A program made the translations under genes and the position numbers. The notes below the pieces were generated by a model. It was given only the letters and a program-made list of their open reading frames with translations. It was not told the origin of the DNA and made no database searches. A DNA stretch of 64,000 nt from Clavibacter zhangzhiyongii (lineage in GTDB: Bacteria > Actinomycetota > Actinomycetes > Actinomycetales > Microbacteriaceae). The stretch covers positions 1,612,001 to 1,676,000 of the forward strand of contig NZ_CP061274.1 of assembly GCF_014775655.1 (NCBI RefSeq). The letters run 5' to 3'. Shown here one piece after another: positions 46,262 through 54,117 of this stretch (positions within the stretch are counted from its first letter, which is position 1; each line of letters begins with the position of its first letter).

Positions 46262-46287
46262 GGAGCGTCCCGAGGCCGAGGAGCAGC

Positions 46288-46923
46288 ATGACCACGTCGC
46301 CGTCCGTCCCCGAGGACCGCGCCTCGCGCGTCGACGCCACCGACCTCGCCCGCGTCGCCGTCCTCGCCGCGGTCATCGCGGTGCTCGGCCTGCCGGGCGG
46401 CATCAGCGTCCTCGGCGGCGTGCCCATCACGGCCCAGACCCTCGGGGTGATGCTCGCCGGGGCGATCCTCGGACCATGGCTCGGCGCGCTGTGCATCCTG
46501 GTGCTGCTCGCGCTCGTCGCCGTCGGCCTGCCCCTCCTCGCGGGCGGCACGGGCGGCATCGGCGTCTTCGCCGGACCGACCGCCGGGTACCTCCTGGGCT
46601 GGATCCTCGGCGCGCTCGTCGTCGGGGCCCTCGTCCACCTCGGCGGGCGGAAGCCCGCCCTCGTCCGCACCGCCGTCGCCATGGTGGCCGGGGGCATCCT
46701 GGCGATCTACGCCCTCGGGATCCCCGTGCAGAGCGCCGTCACGCGCCTCCCGCTCGTCGAGACCGCCACCACGAGCCTCGTGTTCCTCCCGGGCGACCTC
46801 ATCAAGGCCGCCATCGCCACGGGCATCGTGATGACCCTCGTGCGCGGCTACCCGCGGGCCTTCCGGCGGCGGGCCGGATGGACCCGCACCCCGTCCCGGA
46901 CCTCCGCGGCATCCGGCGCGTGA
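46288..46923 (+). CDS. bioY: Biotin transporter substrate-specific component
   Basis: Membrane S-component that binds biotin for an energy-coupling-factor transporter. 211 residues, six helices. The middle region 'TGGIGVFAGPTAGYLLGWILGAL' and LGGVPITAQTLGVMLAG are the conserved BioY blocks. ATG 46288 with GAGGAG upstream. Its end overlaps the ATPase gene (GTGA). Regulated most likely by the divergent TetR protein. Confidence 0.94.
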   Translation: MTTSPSVPEDRASRVDATDLARVAVLAAVIAVLGLPGGISVLGGVPITAQTLGVMLAGAILGPWLGALCILVLLALVAVGLPLLAGGTGGIGVFAGPTAGYLLGWILGALVVGALVHLGGRKPALVRTAVAMVAGGILAIYALGIPVQSAVTRLPLVETATTSLVFLPGDLIKAAIATGIVMTLVRGYPRAFRRRAGWTRTPSRTSAASGA

Positions 46924-47606
46924 CCGGCGCCGCCCTCCGCCTGGACGCCGTCGGCGTGCGCCTCGGCGACGTGGACGTCCTGACCGACGTCACGCTGGAC
47001 CTCGACGCCCGCACCGTCGCCGTCATCGGCGAGAACGGATCCGGCAAGAGCACCTTCGCGCGGCTGGTCGGCGGGCTCGTGGCGCGCTCGTCCGGCGACG
47101 TCCGGGTGCTGGGGCTGGATCCCGCGCGCGACGCCCGGGAGCTGCGACGGCGGGTCGCGCTGGTGTTCAGCAACCCGGACGCGCAGATCGTGATGCCCAC
47201 CGTCCGCGAGGACGTCGCCTTCTCGCTGCGGTCCGAGCGCCTGGCGCGGGATCGCACCGCCGCCCGGGTGGCGGACGCCCTCGCCCGCTTCGGGCTCTCC
47301 GACCTCGCCGACCGCCCGTCGCACGACCTGTCCGGCGGGCAGAAGCAGCTGCTCGCGCTCGCGGGCGCGTTCGTGCGCCGGCCCGAGCTCGTGATCGCCG
47401 ACGAGCCCACCGCCTACCTCGACGCCCGCAACGCGCGCCGTGTCGCCGACCACCTCTTCGAGGAGGGCCACCGCCTCGTGCTCGTCACGCACGACCTCGC
47501 CGTCGCCCGTCGCTGCGACGCCGCCGTGCTGTTCGCCGGCGGCCGGCTGACGCGCGTCGGCACGCCCGCCGAGGTCGTCGCCGAGTACGAGGCGCTGCTC
47601 CGATGA
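46920..47606 (+). CDS. bioM: ECF transporter ATPase (biotin)
   Basis: 228-residue ABC ATPase that energises BioY. Walker A GENGSGKST (about 36-44), Q-loop in VFSNPDAQIVMPTV, signature LSGGQKQ, Walker B LVIADEPTAYLD and H-loop VTHDL. GTG overlaps the bioY stop and the stop overlaps the bioN ATG. Short for an ECF ATPase but complete. Confidence 0.93.
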   Translation: MTGAALRLDAVGVRLGDVDVLTDVTLDLDARTVAVIGENGSGKSTFARLVGGLVARSSGDVRVLGLDPARDARELRRRVALVFSNPDAQIVMPTVREDVAFSLRSERLARDRTAARVADALARFGLSDLADRPSHDLSGGQKQLLALAGAFVRRPELVIADEPTAYLDARNARRVADHLFEEGHRLVLVTHDLAVARRCDAAVLFAGGRLTRVGTPAEVVAEYEALLR

Positions 47607-48211
47607 CGATGGCAGGGCGGGCACCGGGTCGCCTGGCCCGCATGCGGACGGGGCCGAAGGCGCTCCTCCTCGCCGTCGTCGTGCTGGCGGTCTCCCTCCT
47701 GCCGTCCACGTGGGCGGGCGCGGCCCTGGCGACCGGGGCGGCGGTGCTCGCCTACGCCTCCGCGGGCCTCGGCGACGGCCGGCTCGGGCTCCGCGCCCTG
47801 GCGTCGCAGCTGCGGGCGGTGCGGTTCCTCCTCCTGTTCACGCTCGTCTGCCAGGGAGTGCTGCTGGGCCCGGAGCCGGCGGTCGCGAACACGGCACGCG
47901 TCGCGACGGCGATCGCGATCCCCGGACTCCTCGTGCTCACGACGCCGACGACCGCGCTCCTCGACGCCGTCGAGCGCGGCCTGCGTCCGCTGGCCCGGCT
48001 GGGGGTCGACACCGAGCGCGTCGCGCTGCTCATGACCGTCACGGTCTCGACCGTCCCCGTCCTGGCGCGCCTCGCCGGGGACGTGCGCGACGCGCAGCGC
48101 GCCCGCGGCGGACGCGCCGACCTGCGGACCTTCGTCGTGCCGTTCCTCGTCGTCGCCCTCAAGCACGCGGACGACCTCGGCGACGCCCTGACCGCACGCG
48201 GCGTCCGCTGA
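47603..48211 (+). CDS. bioN: ECF transporter transmembrane (T) component
   Basis: 202-residue membrane coupling protein that joins BioM to BioY. Four to five helices, with the cytosolic coupling helix DVRDAQRARGGR containing the A-R-G motif (AQRARGG), the usual signature of CbiQ/BioN T-components. ATG overlaps the bioM stop. Completes the bioYMN unit. Confidence 0.9.
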   Translation: MTMAGRAPGRLARMRTGPKALLLAVVVLAVSLLPSTWAGAALATGAAVLAYASAGLGDGRLGLRALASQLRAVRFLLLFTLVCQGVLLGPEPAVANTARVATAIAIPGLLVLTTPTTALLDAVERGLRPLARLGVDTERVALLMTVTVSTVPVLARLAGDVRDAQRARGGRADLRTFVVPFLVVALKHADDLGDALTARGVR

Positions 48212-48301
48212 CCGCGGCCCGCCCCGGGCGACCGCGGTGGCCGCGCATCCGCTCACGCATGCGTTCGCGCACTCACGGTCCGTTGCCGCTACTGTGCAGT
48301 C

Positions 48302-48475
48302 ATGAGCCCCGAGAAGGTCGAGGACGCGGCCTCCTGGTCCGTGGTCGACGCCGCGACCCACGGGTCGAGCACCCACCCCGGATCGGCCCAGCGCGCGCTC
48401 TGGCCCCTCGAGCCCCTCGTCCCCTCGATGGGCGACGACGACGACCCTCGCGCCGCCCGCTCCAGCGGACGCTGA
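48302..48475 (+). CDS. Small putative protein (57 aa)
   Basis: Open frame MSPEKVEDAASWSVVDAATH onward, 57 residues, ending in an acidic GDDDDPRAARSSGR. TACTGT lies 6 bases before the ATG (48290-48295), which fits the leaderless pattern seen in this region. Length and composition give little independent support; no family recognised. Confidence 0.4.
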   Translation: MSPEKVEDAASWSVVDAATHGSSTHPGSAQRALWPLEPLVPSMGDDDDPRAARSSGR

Positions 48476-48527
48476 TCCGCACCCGCGCGCGCCGGGCCGC
48501 CACCGGCGCTTCGTTACGATGGGCGAC

Positions 48528-49355
48528 GTGATCCCCATCCTCGCCGACGCCGTCCGAGCCGTCGAGGACGCCTGGCCTCCCGCCGGCGCGTCCGACTGGG
48601 ACTCCTCGGGCCTCGTGAGCGGCGATCCCCGTCGTCCCGTGCGGCGGATCCACCTGGCCGTCGACGCGGTCCGCGCGACGGTCGACGAGGCGGTCGCCGC
48701 TGACGCCGACCTCCTGCTCGTGCACCACCCGCTGCTCCTGCGCGGCGTGACGACCATCGCCGAGACCGGCTACAAGGGCGCGCTCCTCGCCGACCTCGTG
48801 CGCGCCGACTGCGCGCTGTACGCGGCCCACACCACGGCCGACGTCGTCGAGGACGGCACCTCCGGCCGCCTCGCGGCCCTGCTCGGCCTGCTCCCGGAGA
48901 CGCTGCGGCCCCTCGAGCCCGCCGAGGGCGGCGTCCGCGGCATCGGCCGCGTGGGCGACCTCCCCGCCCCCACCACGCTCGGGCGGCTGGCCGGCGAGCT
49001 CGCGCGGATCCTCCCGCCGACCGCCACGGGGATCCGCGCGGCCGGCCCCTACGACGCCCCGGTCACCCGCGTCGCGCTCTGCGGCGGCGCCGGTGACTCG
49101 CTCCTCGGCGCCCCCGAGGTCCAGGCGGCCGACGTCTACATCACCTCCGACCTCCGTCACCACCCGGCGAGCGAGGCCCGCGAGGCCGCCGTCCAGCGGG
49201 GAGGCGGACCCTGCCTCATCGACACGTCGCACTGGGCCAGCGAGTGGCTCTGGCTCGACGCCGCCGCCGACACCTTGCGGCAGGCGCTGCCGGACGTCGA
49301 GGTGACGGTGAGCGACATCCGCACCGACCCCTGGGACTTCGTCGTCACGCAGTGA
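48528..49355 (+). CDS. Nif3-like dinuclear metal-centre protein
   Basis: 275 residues from GTG 48528; an ATG at 48519 gives 278. The GTG is preferred because TACGAT (48515-48520) lies 7 bases upstream and overlaps the ATG. The NIF3/DUF34 family forms toroidal hexamers with two metal ions per subunit, and the ligands are visible: LLLVHHPLLLRG (His pair), ALYAAHTTADVVEDG and DTSHWASEWLWL. The GTP cyclohydrolase I type 2 name often given is not supported biochemically. Lies upstream of the zinc-ribbon-like gene, a common actinobacterial pairing. Confidence 0.87.
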   Translation: MIPILADAVRAVEDAWPPAGASDWDSSGLVSGDPRRPVRRIHLAVDAVRATVDEAVAADADLLLVHHPLLLRGVTTIAETGYKGALLADLVRADCALYAAHTTADVVEDGTSGRLAALLGLLPETLRPLEPAEGGVRGIGRVGDLPAPTTLGRLAGELARILPPTATGIRAAGPYDAPVTRVALCGGAGDSLLGAPEVQAADVYITSDLRHHPASEAREAAVQRGGGPCLIDTSHWASEWLWLDAAADTLRQALPDVEVTVSDIRTDPWDFVVTQ

Positions 49356-49431
49356 CGACCCGCGGCCCCGGCCGCACCCGCACCACCGGCAGGCGCGCCC
49401 GCCGCGCCGCCCGCACCACGAGAGGGAGAGC

Positions 49432-50166
49432 ATGAAAGCCGATCCGAGCATCCAGAAGGAGCTCCTCGACCTGCAGGAGATCGACACCCGGCTCACGCAC
49501 CTGAAGCGCCAGCTCGGCCAGCTCCCGCAGCTGAAGGAAATCGACGCCCTCCAGCGCGAGATGGAGCTCGTCCGACGCCGCCTCGGCGAGCGGACGGGCG
49601 TCGTCGAGGACGCGCAGACCGAGCTCGCCCGCATCGAGTCCGACGTGGCCGTGGTGCAGGCCCGCATGGACCGCGACCGGACCCGCATCGAGGCCGGCGG
49701 CAGCTCCAAGGACGTGCAGGCGCTCGAGCGCGAGCTCGAGTCGCTCCTCCGCCGACGCGGCACCCTCGAGGAGGTCGAGCTCGAGGTGATGCAGCGGCTC
49801 GAGGAGGCGCAGGCGGCGCAGGCCGAGGTGGTCGTCGAGCGCGACGGCCTGGCGCAGCGGCTCGCCGCGGCCGAGGCGGAGCGCGACGCCGCCGCCGTCG
49901 AGCTGCGCGTCCAGGCGGAGCAGGCGCAGAAGGACCGCGACGCGCTCGCGCCCCGGTTCCCCGAGGACCTCCTCGCCCTGTACGAGAAGCAGCGCGCCCG
50001 CTATGGCGTGGGCGCCGCCATGCTGCAGCGCGGCATCTCGCTCGGCAGCAACATCGCGCTCCACCAGAGCGACCTCGACGCGCTTCGGAAGCGGGCGCCC
50101 GACGACGTCGTGATCGACCCCGAGAGCAACGCCATCCTCGTGCGCACGGACGAGTCCGGCCTCTAG
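49432..50166 (+). CDS. Coiled-coil protein of the C4 zinc-ribbon (YbeB/CT398-like) family, ribbon lost
   Basis: 244 residues. Residues 10-175 are long coiled coils (LTHLKRQLGQLPQLKEIDALQREMELV and EEVELEVMQRLEEAQAAQAE). The family usually ends in a C-terminal zinc ribbon with four cysteines after GVGAAML...; here the equivalent tail 'ISLGSNIALHQSDLDALRKRAPDDVVIDPESNAILVRTDES' keeps the fold-defining residues but contains no cysteine at all. The protein therefore probably does not bind zinc. ATG 49432 with GAGAGGGAGAG upstream. Follows the Nif3-like gene by 76 bases; family function not established. Confidence 0.85.
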   Translation: MKADPSIQKELLDLQEIDTRLTHLKRQLGQLPQLKEIDALQREMELVRRRLGERTGVVEDAQTELARIESDVAVVQARMDRDRTRIEAGGSSKDVQALERELESLLRRRGTLEEVELEVMQRLEEAQAAQAEVVVERDGLAQRLAAAEAERDAAAVELRVQAEQAQKDRDALAPRFPEDLLALYEKQRARYGVGAAMLQRGISLGSNIALHQSDLDALRKRAPDDVVIDPESNAILVRTDESGL

Positions 50167-50204
50167 CGGGAGGACCGCCCGGGCGCCTGCCCTAGACTCG
50201 TCCC

Positions 50205-50591
50205 CGCGGATGGGTCGGCAAGACGGTCGCGCCGCGGAGGATCCCGAGAGGGGGAGACCGCGTCGAGGAACGTCCGGGCTCCGCAGAGCAGGGCGGTGGG
50301 TAACACCCACCCGGGGCGACCCGCGAGACAGTGCAACAGAGAGCAGACCGCCCGCCGCGCGAGCGGCGGGTGAGGGTGAAACGGCGGTGTAAGAGACCAC
50401 CAGCGGCCCGAGTGATCGGGTCGGCTATGCAAACCTCGCCCGGAGCAAGGTCGAACAGGGGACGCACAGGCTGCTCGTCCAGTCCCCGGGTAGACCGCTG
50501 GAGGGCTGCGGTGACGCAGCTCCGAGATAGATGGCCGTCCAAGGTGCTCCGGCACCGGGACAGAACCCGGCGTATCAGCCGGCCCATCCGC
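50205..50591 (+). ncRNA. rnpB: RNase P RNA, type A
   Basis: Catalytic RNA that trims tRNA precursors. Closing helix P1 pairs GGATGGGTCGGC (50207 onward) with GCCGGCCCATCC at the 3' end. Conserved blocks seen in order: GAGGAACGTCCGGGCTCC, GGGTAACACCC, ACAGAGAGCAGACCGCC, GGTGAAACGG, GTAAGAGACCACCAGC, and AGATAGATGGCCGTCC with the terminal GACAGAACCCGGCGTAT. A TAGACT -10 (50193-50198) ends 6 bases before the 5' end. About 387 nt, normal for actinobacteria. Several open frames over it are shadows. Confidence 0.95.
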
Positions 50592-50595
50592 ATCC

Positions 50596-50645
50596 GCACG
50601 ACGAAGCGGCCGGATCCCCTCGGGGATCCGGCCGCTTCGTCGTGC
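50596..50645. terminator. Bidirectional terminator between rnpB and ppgK
   Basis: Long near-perfect inverted repeat (about 24 bp, 50596-50619 with 50622-50645) directly after rnpB and before the 3' end of ppgK. Confidence 0.85.
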
Positions 50646-50660
50646 GCCGTCGGCGCGGGT

Positions 50661-51482
50661 TCAGTCCTCGGGCTTCGCCTTGTCGACGAGCTCGGCGGCG
50701 GGATCGTGCGGGCTCACGCCGGCCGCGTGGGCGGCGAGGGCCGCGGCGCCCATGATGCCGGCGTTGTTCCGCAGCTCGGCGGGCACGATGGGCGTGCGCA
50801 GGCGGAGCAGCGGCAGGAAGTGCTTGTGGTTCTTCGACACGCCGCCGCCCACGATGAACAGCTCCGGCCACATGAGCTTCTCGAGCTGGCCGTAGTACAC
50901 CTGCAGCCGCGCGGCCCAGCGCTTCCAGTTGAGGTGCGCCCGCTCCTTGGCGGCGTACGACGCGCGGCGCTCGAAGTCGCGGCGGCCTGCGACGTCCATG
51001 TGGCCGAGCTCGGCGTTGGGGATGAGCACGCCGTCGTGGATGAGGGCGGTGCCGATGCCCGTGCCGAGCGTCGTCATGATCACGAGGCCGCGCACGTCCT
51101 TGGCGGCGCCGTAGCGCGCCTCGGCGTAGCCGGCGGCGTCGGCGTCGTTGACGAAGGTGATGCCGAGGCCGAGCCGCTCCTCGAACAGCTTCTCGGCCTC
51201 GAGACCGATCCACGTGGGGGAGACGTTCGCGGCCGACATGGTCGTGCCGTGGACGATCGCCGCGGGGAAGCACACGCCGAGGGGGGTGCCCGCCGGGACG
51301 TCGCCGAGCGCCTCGATGATCTGCTTCACCGTGGCCACGATGTCCTCGGGCTCGCCGCCCTGGGGCGTCGGCAGCTTGACGCGCTCGCTGCGCAGCTCGC
51401 CCGTCGCGACGTCCACGATGGCGCCCTTGATGCCGGTCCCGCCGATGTCGATGCCGATTGCGGTCGTCGCGTCGTCGCTCAT
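50661..51482 (-). CDS. ppgK: Polyphosphate glucokinase
   Basis: Phosphorylates glucose with polyphosphate (and ATP) as donor. 273 residues of the ROK/actin fold: IGIDIGGTGIKGAIVD (9-24) phosphate loop, VNDADAAGYAE catalytic Asp, TTLGTGIGTALIHDG, and NAELGHMDVAGRRDFERRAS, a sequence typical of PpgK. ATG 51482 with TAGGGT 7 bases upstream (complement 51490-51495): leaderless. Divergent from the small SPOR-like gene. Confidence 0.92.
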   Translation of the reverse strand: MSDDATTAIGIDIGGTGIKGAIVDVATGELRSERVKLPTPQGGEPEDIVATVKQIIEALGDVPAGTPLGVCFPAAIVHGTTMSAANVSPTWIGLEAEKLFEERLGLGITFVNDADAAGYAEARYGAAKDVRGLVIMTTLGTGIGTALIHDGVLIPNAELGHMDVAGRRDFERRASYAAKERAHLNWKRWAARLQVYYGQLEKLMWPELFIVGGGVSKNHKHFLPLLRLRTPIVPAELRNNAGIMGAAALAAHAAGVSPHDPAAELVDKAKPED

Positions 51483-51556
51483 GCAAGCGACCCTACCGGC
51501 TCGTCCGCCCCGTCCCGGCCCGCGCGCGCGAGGCGGACGGGCCTAGCATCGGCAGC

Positions 51557-51739
51557 ATGAGCGACAGCGACGAGAAGTACTGGTACGACGACCGCACGGG
51601 CGAGGTCGAGAAGGGGATGCTGTCCCCGGGAGCCCACCGGATCGGCCCGTTCGCCACGGCGGAGGAGGCGGCGAGGGCACCCCAGCGGCTGCGCGAGCGC
51701 GCCGAGCAGTGGGCCGCGGAGGAGCGCGGCGAGGACTGA
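51557..51739 (+). CDS. Small SPOR-like protein
   Basis: 60 residues: EKYWYDDRTGEVEKGMLSPG, then IGPFATAEEAARAPQRLRERAEQW. This short YWYD...G-P-F...T-x-E-E-A pattern recurs widely in actinobacteria and resembles one SPOR-type repeat. ATG 51557 with TAGCAT (51544-51549) 7 bases upstream, leaderless. Function unknown; relatives are often found beside map or panB. Confidence 0.78.
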   Translation: MSDSDEKYWYDDRTGEVEKGMLSPGAHRIGPFATAEEAARAPQRLRERAEQWAAEERGED

Positions 51740-51766
51740 GGCGGCGCGGCCCCTGGCGACCGCGCG

Positions 51767-52636
51767 TCAGTCGGAGTAGCTCTCCGCCTCGGACGGGAAC
51801 GCGCCGGAGACGACGTCGTCCCGGTAGCGGGTGGCGGCGTCGAGCAGGACCGCGCGCATGTCCGCGTAGCGACGCACGAAGCGCGGCACGCGACCCGAGG
51901 TGAGGCCGGCGAAGTCGGTCCAGACGAGGATCTGGCCGTCGGTGCCGTTCCCCGCGCCGATGCCGATCGTGGGGATCCGCAGCTCCGCGGTGACGCGGCG
52001 CGCGATCTCCTGCGGCACCATCTCCAGCACGACGGCGAAGGCGCCCGCGTCCTCGACGGCGCGCGCATCGGCGAGCAGCGCCTCGGCGGCGTCGCCGCGG
52101 CCCTGGATGATGTGGCCCCCCAGCCCGTGCTCGCTCTGCGGGGTGAAGCCCACGTGGCCCATCACGGGGATGCCGGAGGAGACGACCCGGCGAATCTGCT
52201 CGGCGCTGCGCACCCCGCCCTCGAGCTTGACCGCGTGGGCGCGCGCCTCCTTCATGAAGCGCACGGAGGTGGCGAGCGCCTGGTCGGGGCCCGACTCGTA
52301 GGAGCCGAACGGCAGGTCCGCCACGACGAGCGCGCGCTGGGCGGACGCGGCGACGGCGCGCGCGAGCGGGATCAGCTCGTCGACCGTGACGGGGACGGTC
52401 GTGTCGTAGCCGAGCACGGTGTTGCCGGCGGAGTCGCCGACGAGCAGGAAGTCGATGCCGGCCTCGTCGAAGACGCCGGCCGTGAGCATGTCGTAGCTCG
52501 TGAGGCCCGTGATCCGCAGCCCCTGCTCCTTGGCCCGGGCGAAGTGCCGGATGCGCACGCGCTTGGGCGGCGCCGCGGGCTCCGACGGCAGGCGGGCGGG
52601 CTCGGGCGGGGTGACGGCAGCGTCGGGGCTCTGCAT
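51767..52636 (-). CDS. panB: 3-methyl-2-oxobutanoate hydroxymethyltransferase
   Basis: First committed step of pantothenate and CoA synthesis, using 5,10-methylene-THF. 289 residues; [42 protein letters not shown] and PTIGIGAG are the conserved barrel motifs. The first 25 residues are Pro/Ala-rich. ATG 52636 with TAGACT 7 bases upstream (complement 52644-52649): leaderless. Divergent from glnA2. Confidence 0.95.
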   Translation of the reverse strand: MQSPDAAVTPPEPARLPSEPAAPPKRVRIRHFARAKEQGLRITGLTSYDMLTAGVFDEAGIDFLLVGDSAGNTVLGYDTTVPVTVDELIPLARAVAASAQRALVVADLPFGSYESGPDQALATSVRFMKEARAHAVKLEGGVRSAEQIRRVVSSGIPVMGHVGFTPQSEHGLGGHIIQGRGDAAEALLADARAVEDAGAFAVVLEMVPQEIARRVTAELRIPTIGIGAGNGTDGQILVWTDFAGLTSGRVPRFVRRYADMRAVLLDAATRYRDDVVSGAFPSEAESYSD

Positions 52637-52721
52637 GTCACGGAGTCTACGGCGGGCCCCGTCGGGGCTCGGTCCGACCCCTGGCCAGCCGGTAGGTTGG
52701 ACTCCGACGAGAGGGTGGTGG

Positions 52722-54059
52722 ATGGACAAGCAGCGTGACTTCGTCCTGCGGACGATCGAGGAGCGCGGGATCAAGTTCGTGCGCCTGTGGTTCACCGACG
52801 TGACCGGCACCCTGAAGTCGGTGGCGATCGCCCCGGCCGAGGTGGAGGGGGCGTTCGCGGAGGGCCTCGGGTTCGACGGCTCCGCCATCGAGGGCCTCAC
52901 CCGCTCGTACGAGGCCGACATGCTGGCCCACCCGGATCCGACGACGTTCCAGATCCTCCCGTGGCGCGGCGAGATCGACCCCACGGCGCGCATGTTCTGC
53001 GACATCTCCACGCCCGACGGCCAGCCCGCCATCGCGGATCCGCGCAACGTGCTCAAGCGCACGCTGGAGAAGGCGGCCGACCGCGGCTTCACGTTCTACA
53101 CGCACCCCGAGATCGAGTTCTACCTCCTCAAGTCGAGCGAGTTCGGCGTCGACGGCCCGGAGCCGGTCGACGCGGCGGGCTACTTCGACAACGTCCCGGG
53201 CGGCACGGCGCACGACTTCCGCCGCCGCTCGGTGCGCATGCTCGAGGACCTCGGCATCTCCGTGGAGTTCAGCCACCACGAGGCGGGCCCCGGCCAGAAC
53301 GAGATCGACCTCCGGTACGCCGACGCGCTGACCACCGCGGACAACATCATGACGTTCCGCACGGTCATCAAGGAGGTGGCGATCGAGCAGGGCGTCTACG
53401 CGACCTTCATGCCGAAGCCCCTCGCGGCGAAGCCCGGCAGCGGGATGCACACCCACATGTCGCTCTTCGAGGGCGACGTAAACGCGTTCTACGCGTCCGG
53501 CGCCGAGTACCAGCTCTCCACCATCGGCCGCCAGTTCATCGCGGGGCTGCTCCGGCACGCGCCCGAGATCACGGCCGTCACGAACCAGTTCGTGAACTCG
53601 TACAAGCGGCTCTGGGGCGGCGGCGAGGCGCCGAGCTTCGTCACGTGGGGCCACAACAACCGCTCCGCGCTCGTGCGCGTGCCGCTGTACAAGCCCAACA
53701 AGGGCAACAGCTCCCGCGTCGAGTACCGCGCCATCGACTCGGCGGCCAACCCGTACCTCTCGTTCTCGCTCATGCTGGCCGCCGGCCTCAAGGGCATCGA
53801 GGAGGGCTACGAGCTCCCGCCCGAGGCCGAGGACAACGTCTGGAGCCTCAGCGACGCCGAGCGTCGTGCCCTCGGCTACGCGCCGCTGCCCTCGAGCCTC
53901 GACCACGCCATCCAGCTGATGGAGCGGTCCGAGCTCGTCGCCGAGACGCTCGGGGAGCAGGTGTTCAACTACGTCCTGCTCAACAAGCGGCAGGAATGGC
54001 GCGACTACCGCGCCCAGGTGACGCCGTACGAGCTGCGCTCGAACCTCGAGATGCTCTGA
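52722..54059 (+). CDS. glnA2: Glutamine synthetase, GlnA2 type (GSI-alpha)
   Basis: Glutamine synthetase of 445 residues with [15 protein letters not shown] (27-41), [37 protein letters not shown] and NRSALVRVP, i.e. the ATP, metal and glutamate sites. It differs from the 57230 gene in being shorter and in the loop that carries the adenylylation tyrosine ([12 protein letters not shown] instead of [12 protein letters not shown]). Whether it is a housekeeping or polyamine-active form is open. ATG 52722; TAGGTT lies about 25 bases upstream. Followed by glnE. Confidence 0.93.
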   Translation: MDKQRDFVLRTIEERGIKFVRLWFTDVTGTLKSVAIAPAEVEGAFAEGLGFDGSAIEGLTRSYEADMLAHPDPTTFQILPWRGEIDPTARMFCDISTPDGQPAIADPRNVLKRTLEKAADRGFTFYTHPEIEFYLLKSSEFGVDGPEPVDAAGYFDNVPGGTAHDFRRRSVRMLEDLGISVEFSHHEAGPGQNEIDLRYADALTTADNIMTFRTVIKEVAIEQGVYATFMPKPLAAKPGSGMHTHMSLFEGDVNAFYASGAEYQLSTIGRQFIAGLLRHAPEITAVTNQFVNSYKRLWGGGEAPSFVTWGHNNRSALVRVPLYKPNKGNSSRVEYRAIDSAANPYLSFSLMLAAGLKGIEEGYELPPEAEDNVWSLSDAERRALGYAPLPSSLDHAIQLMERSELVAETLGEQVFNYVLLNKRQEWRDYRAQVTPYELRSNLEML

Positions 54060-54117
54060 CGCGGATCCCCGTCCGACGCCCCCGCACCGACATCCGACGA
54101 CGAGGCCGGAGCCCCCG

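Noticed and set aside
50192-50555. Open frames across 50163-50600 in several directions
   Set aside because: They lie entirely on the RNase P RNA gene, whose conserved blocks and P1 helix are clear.
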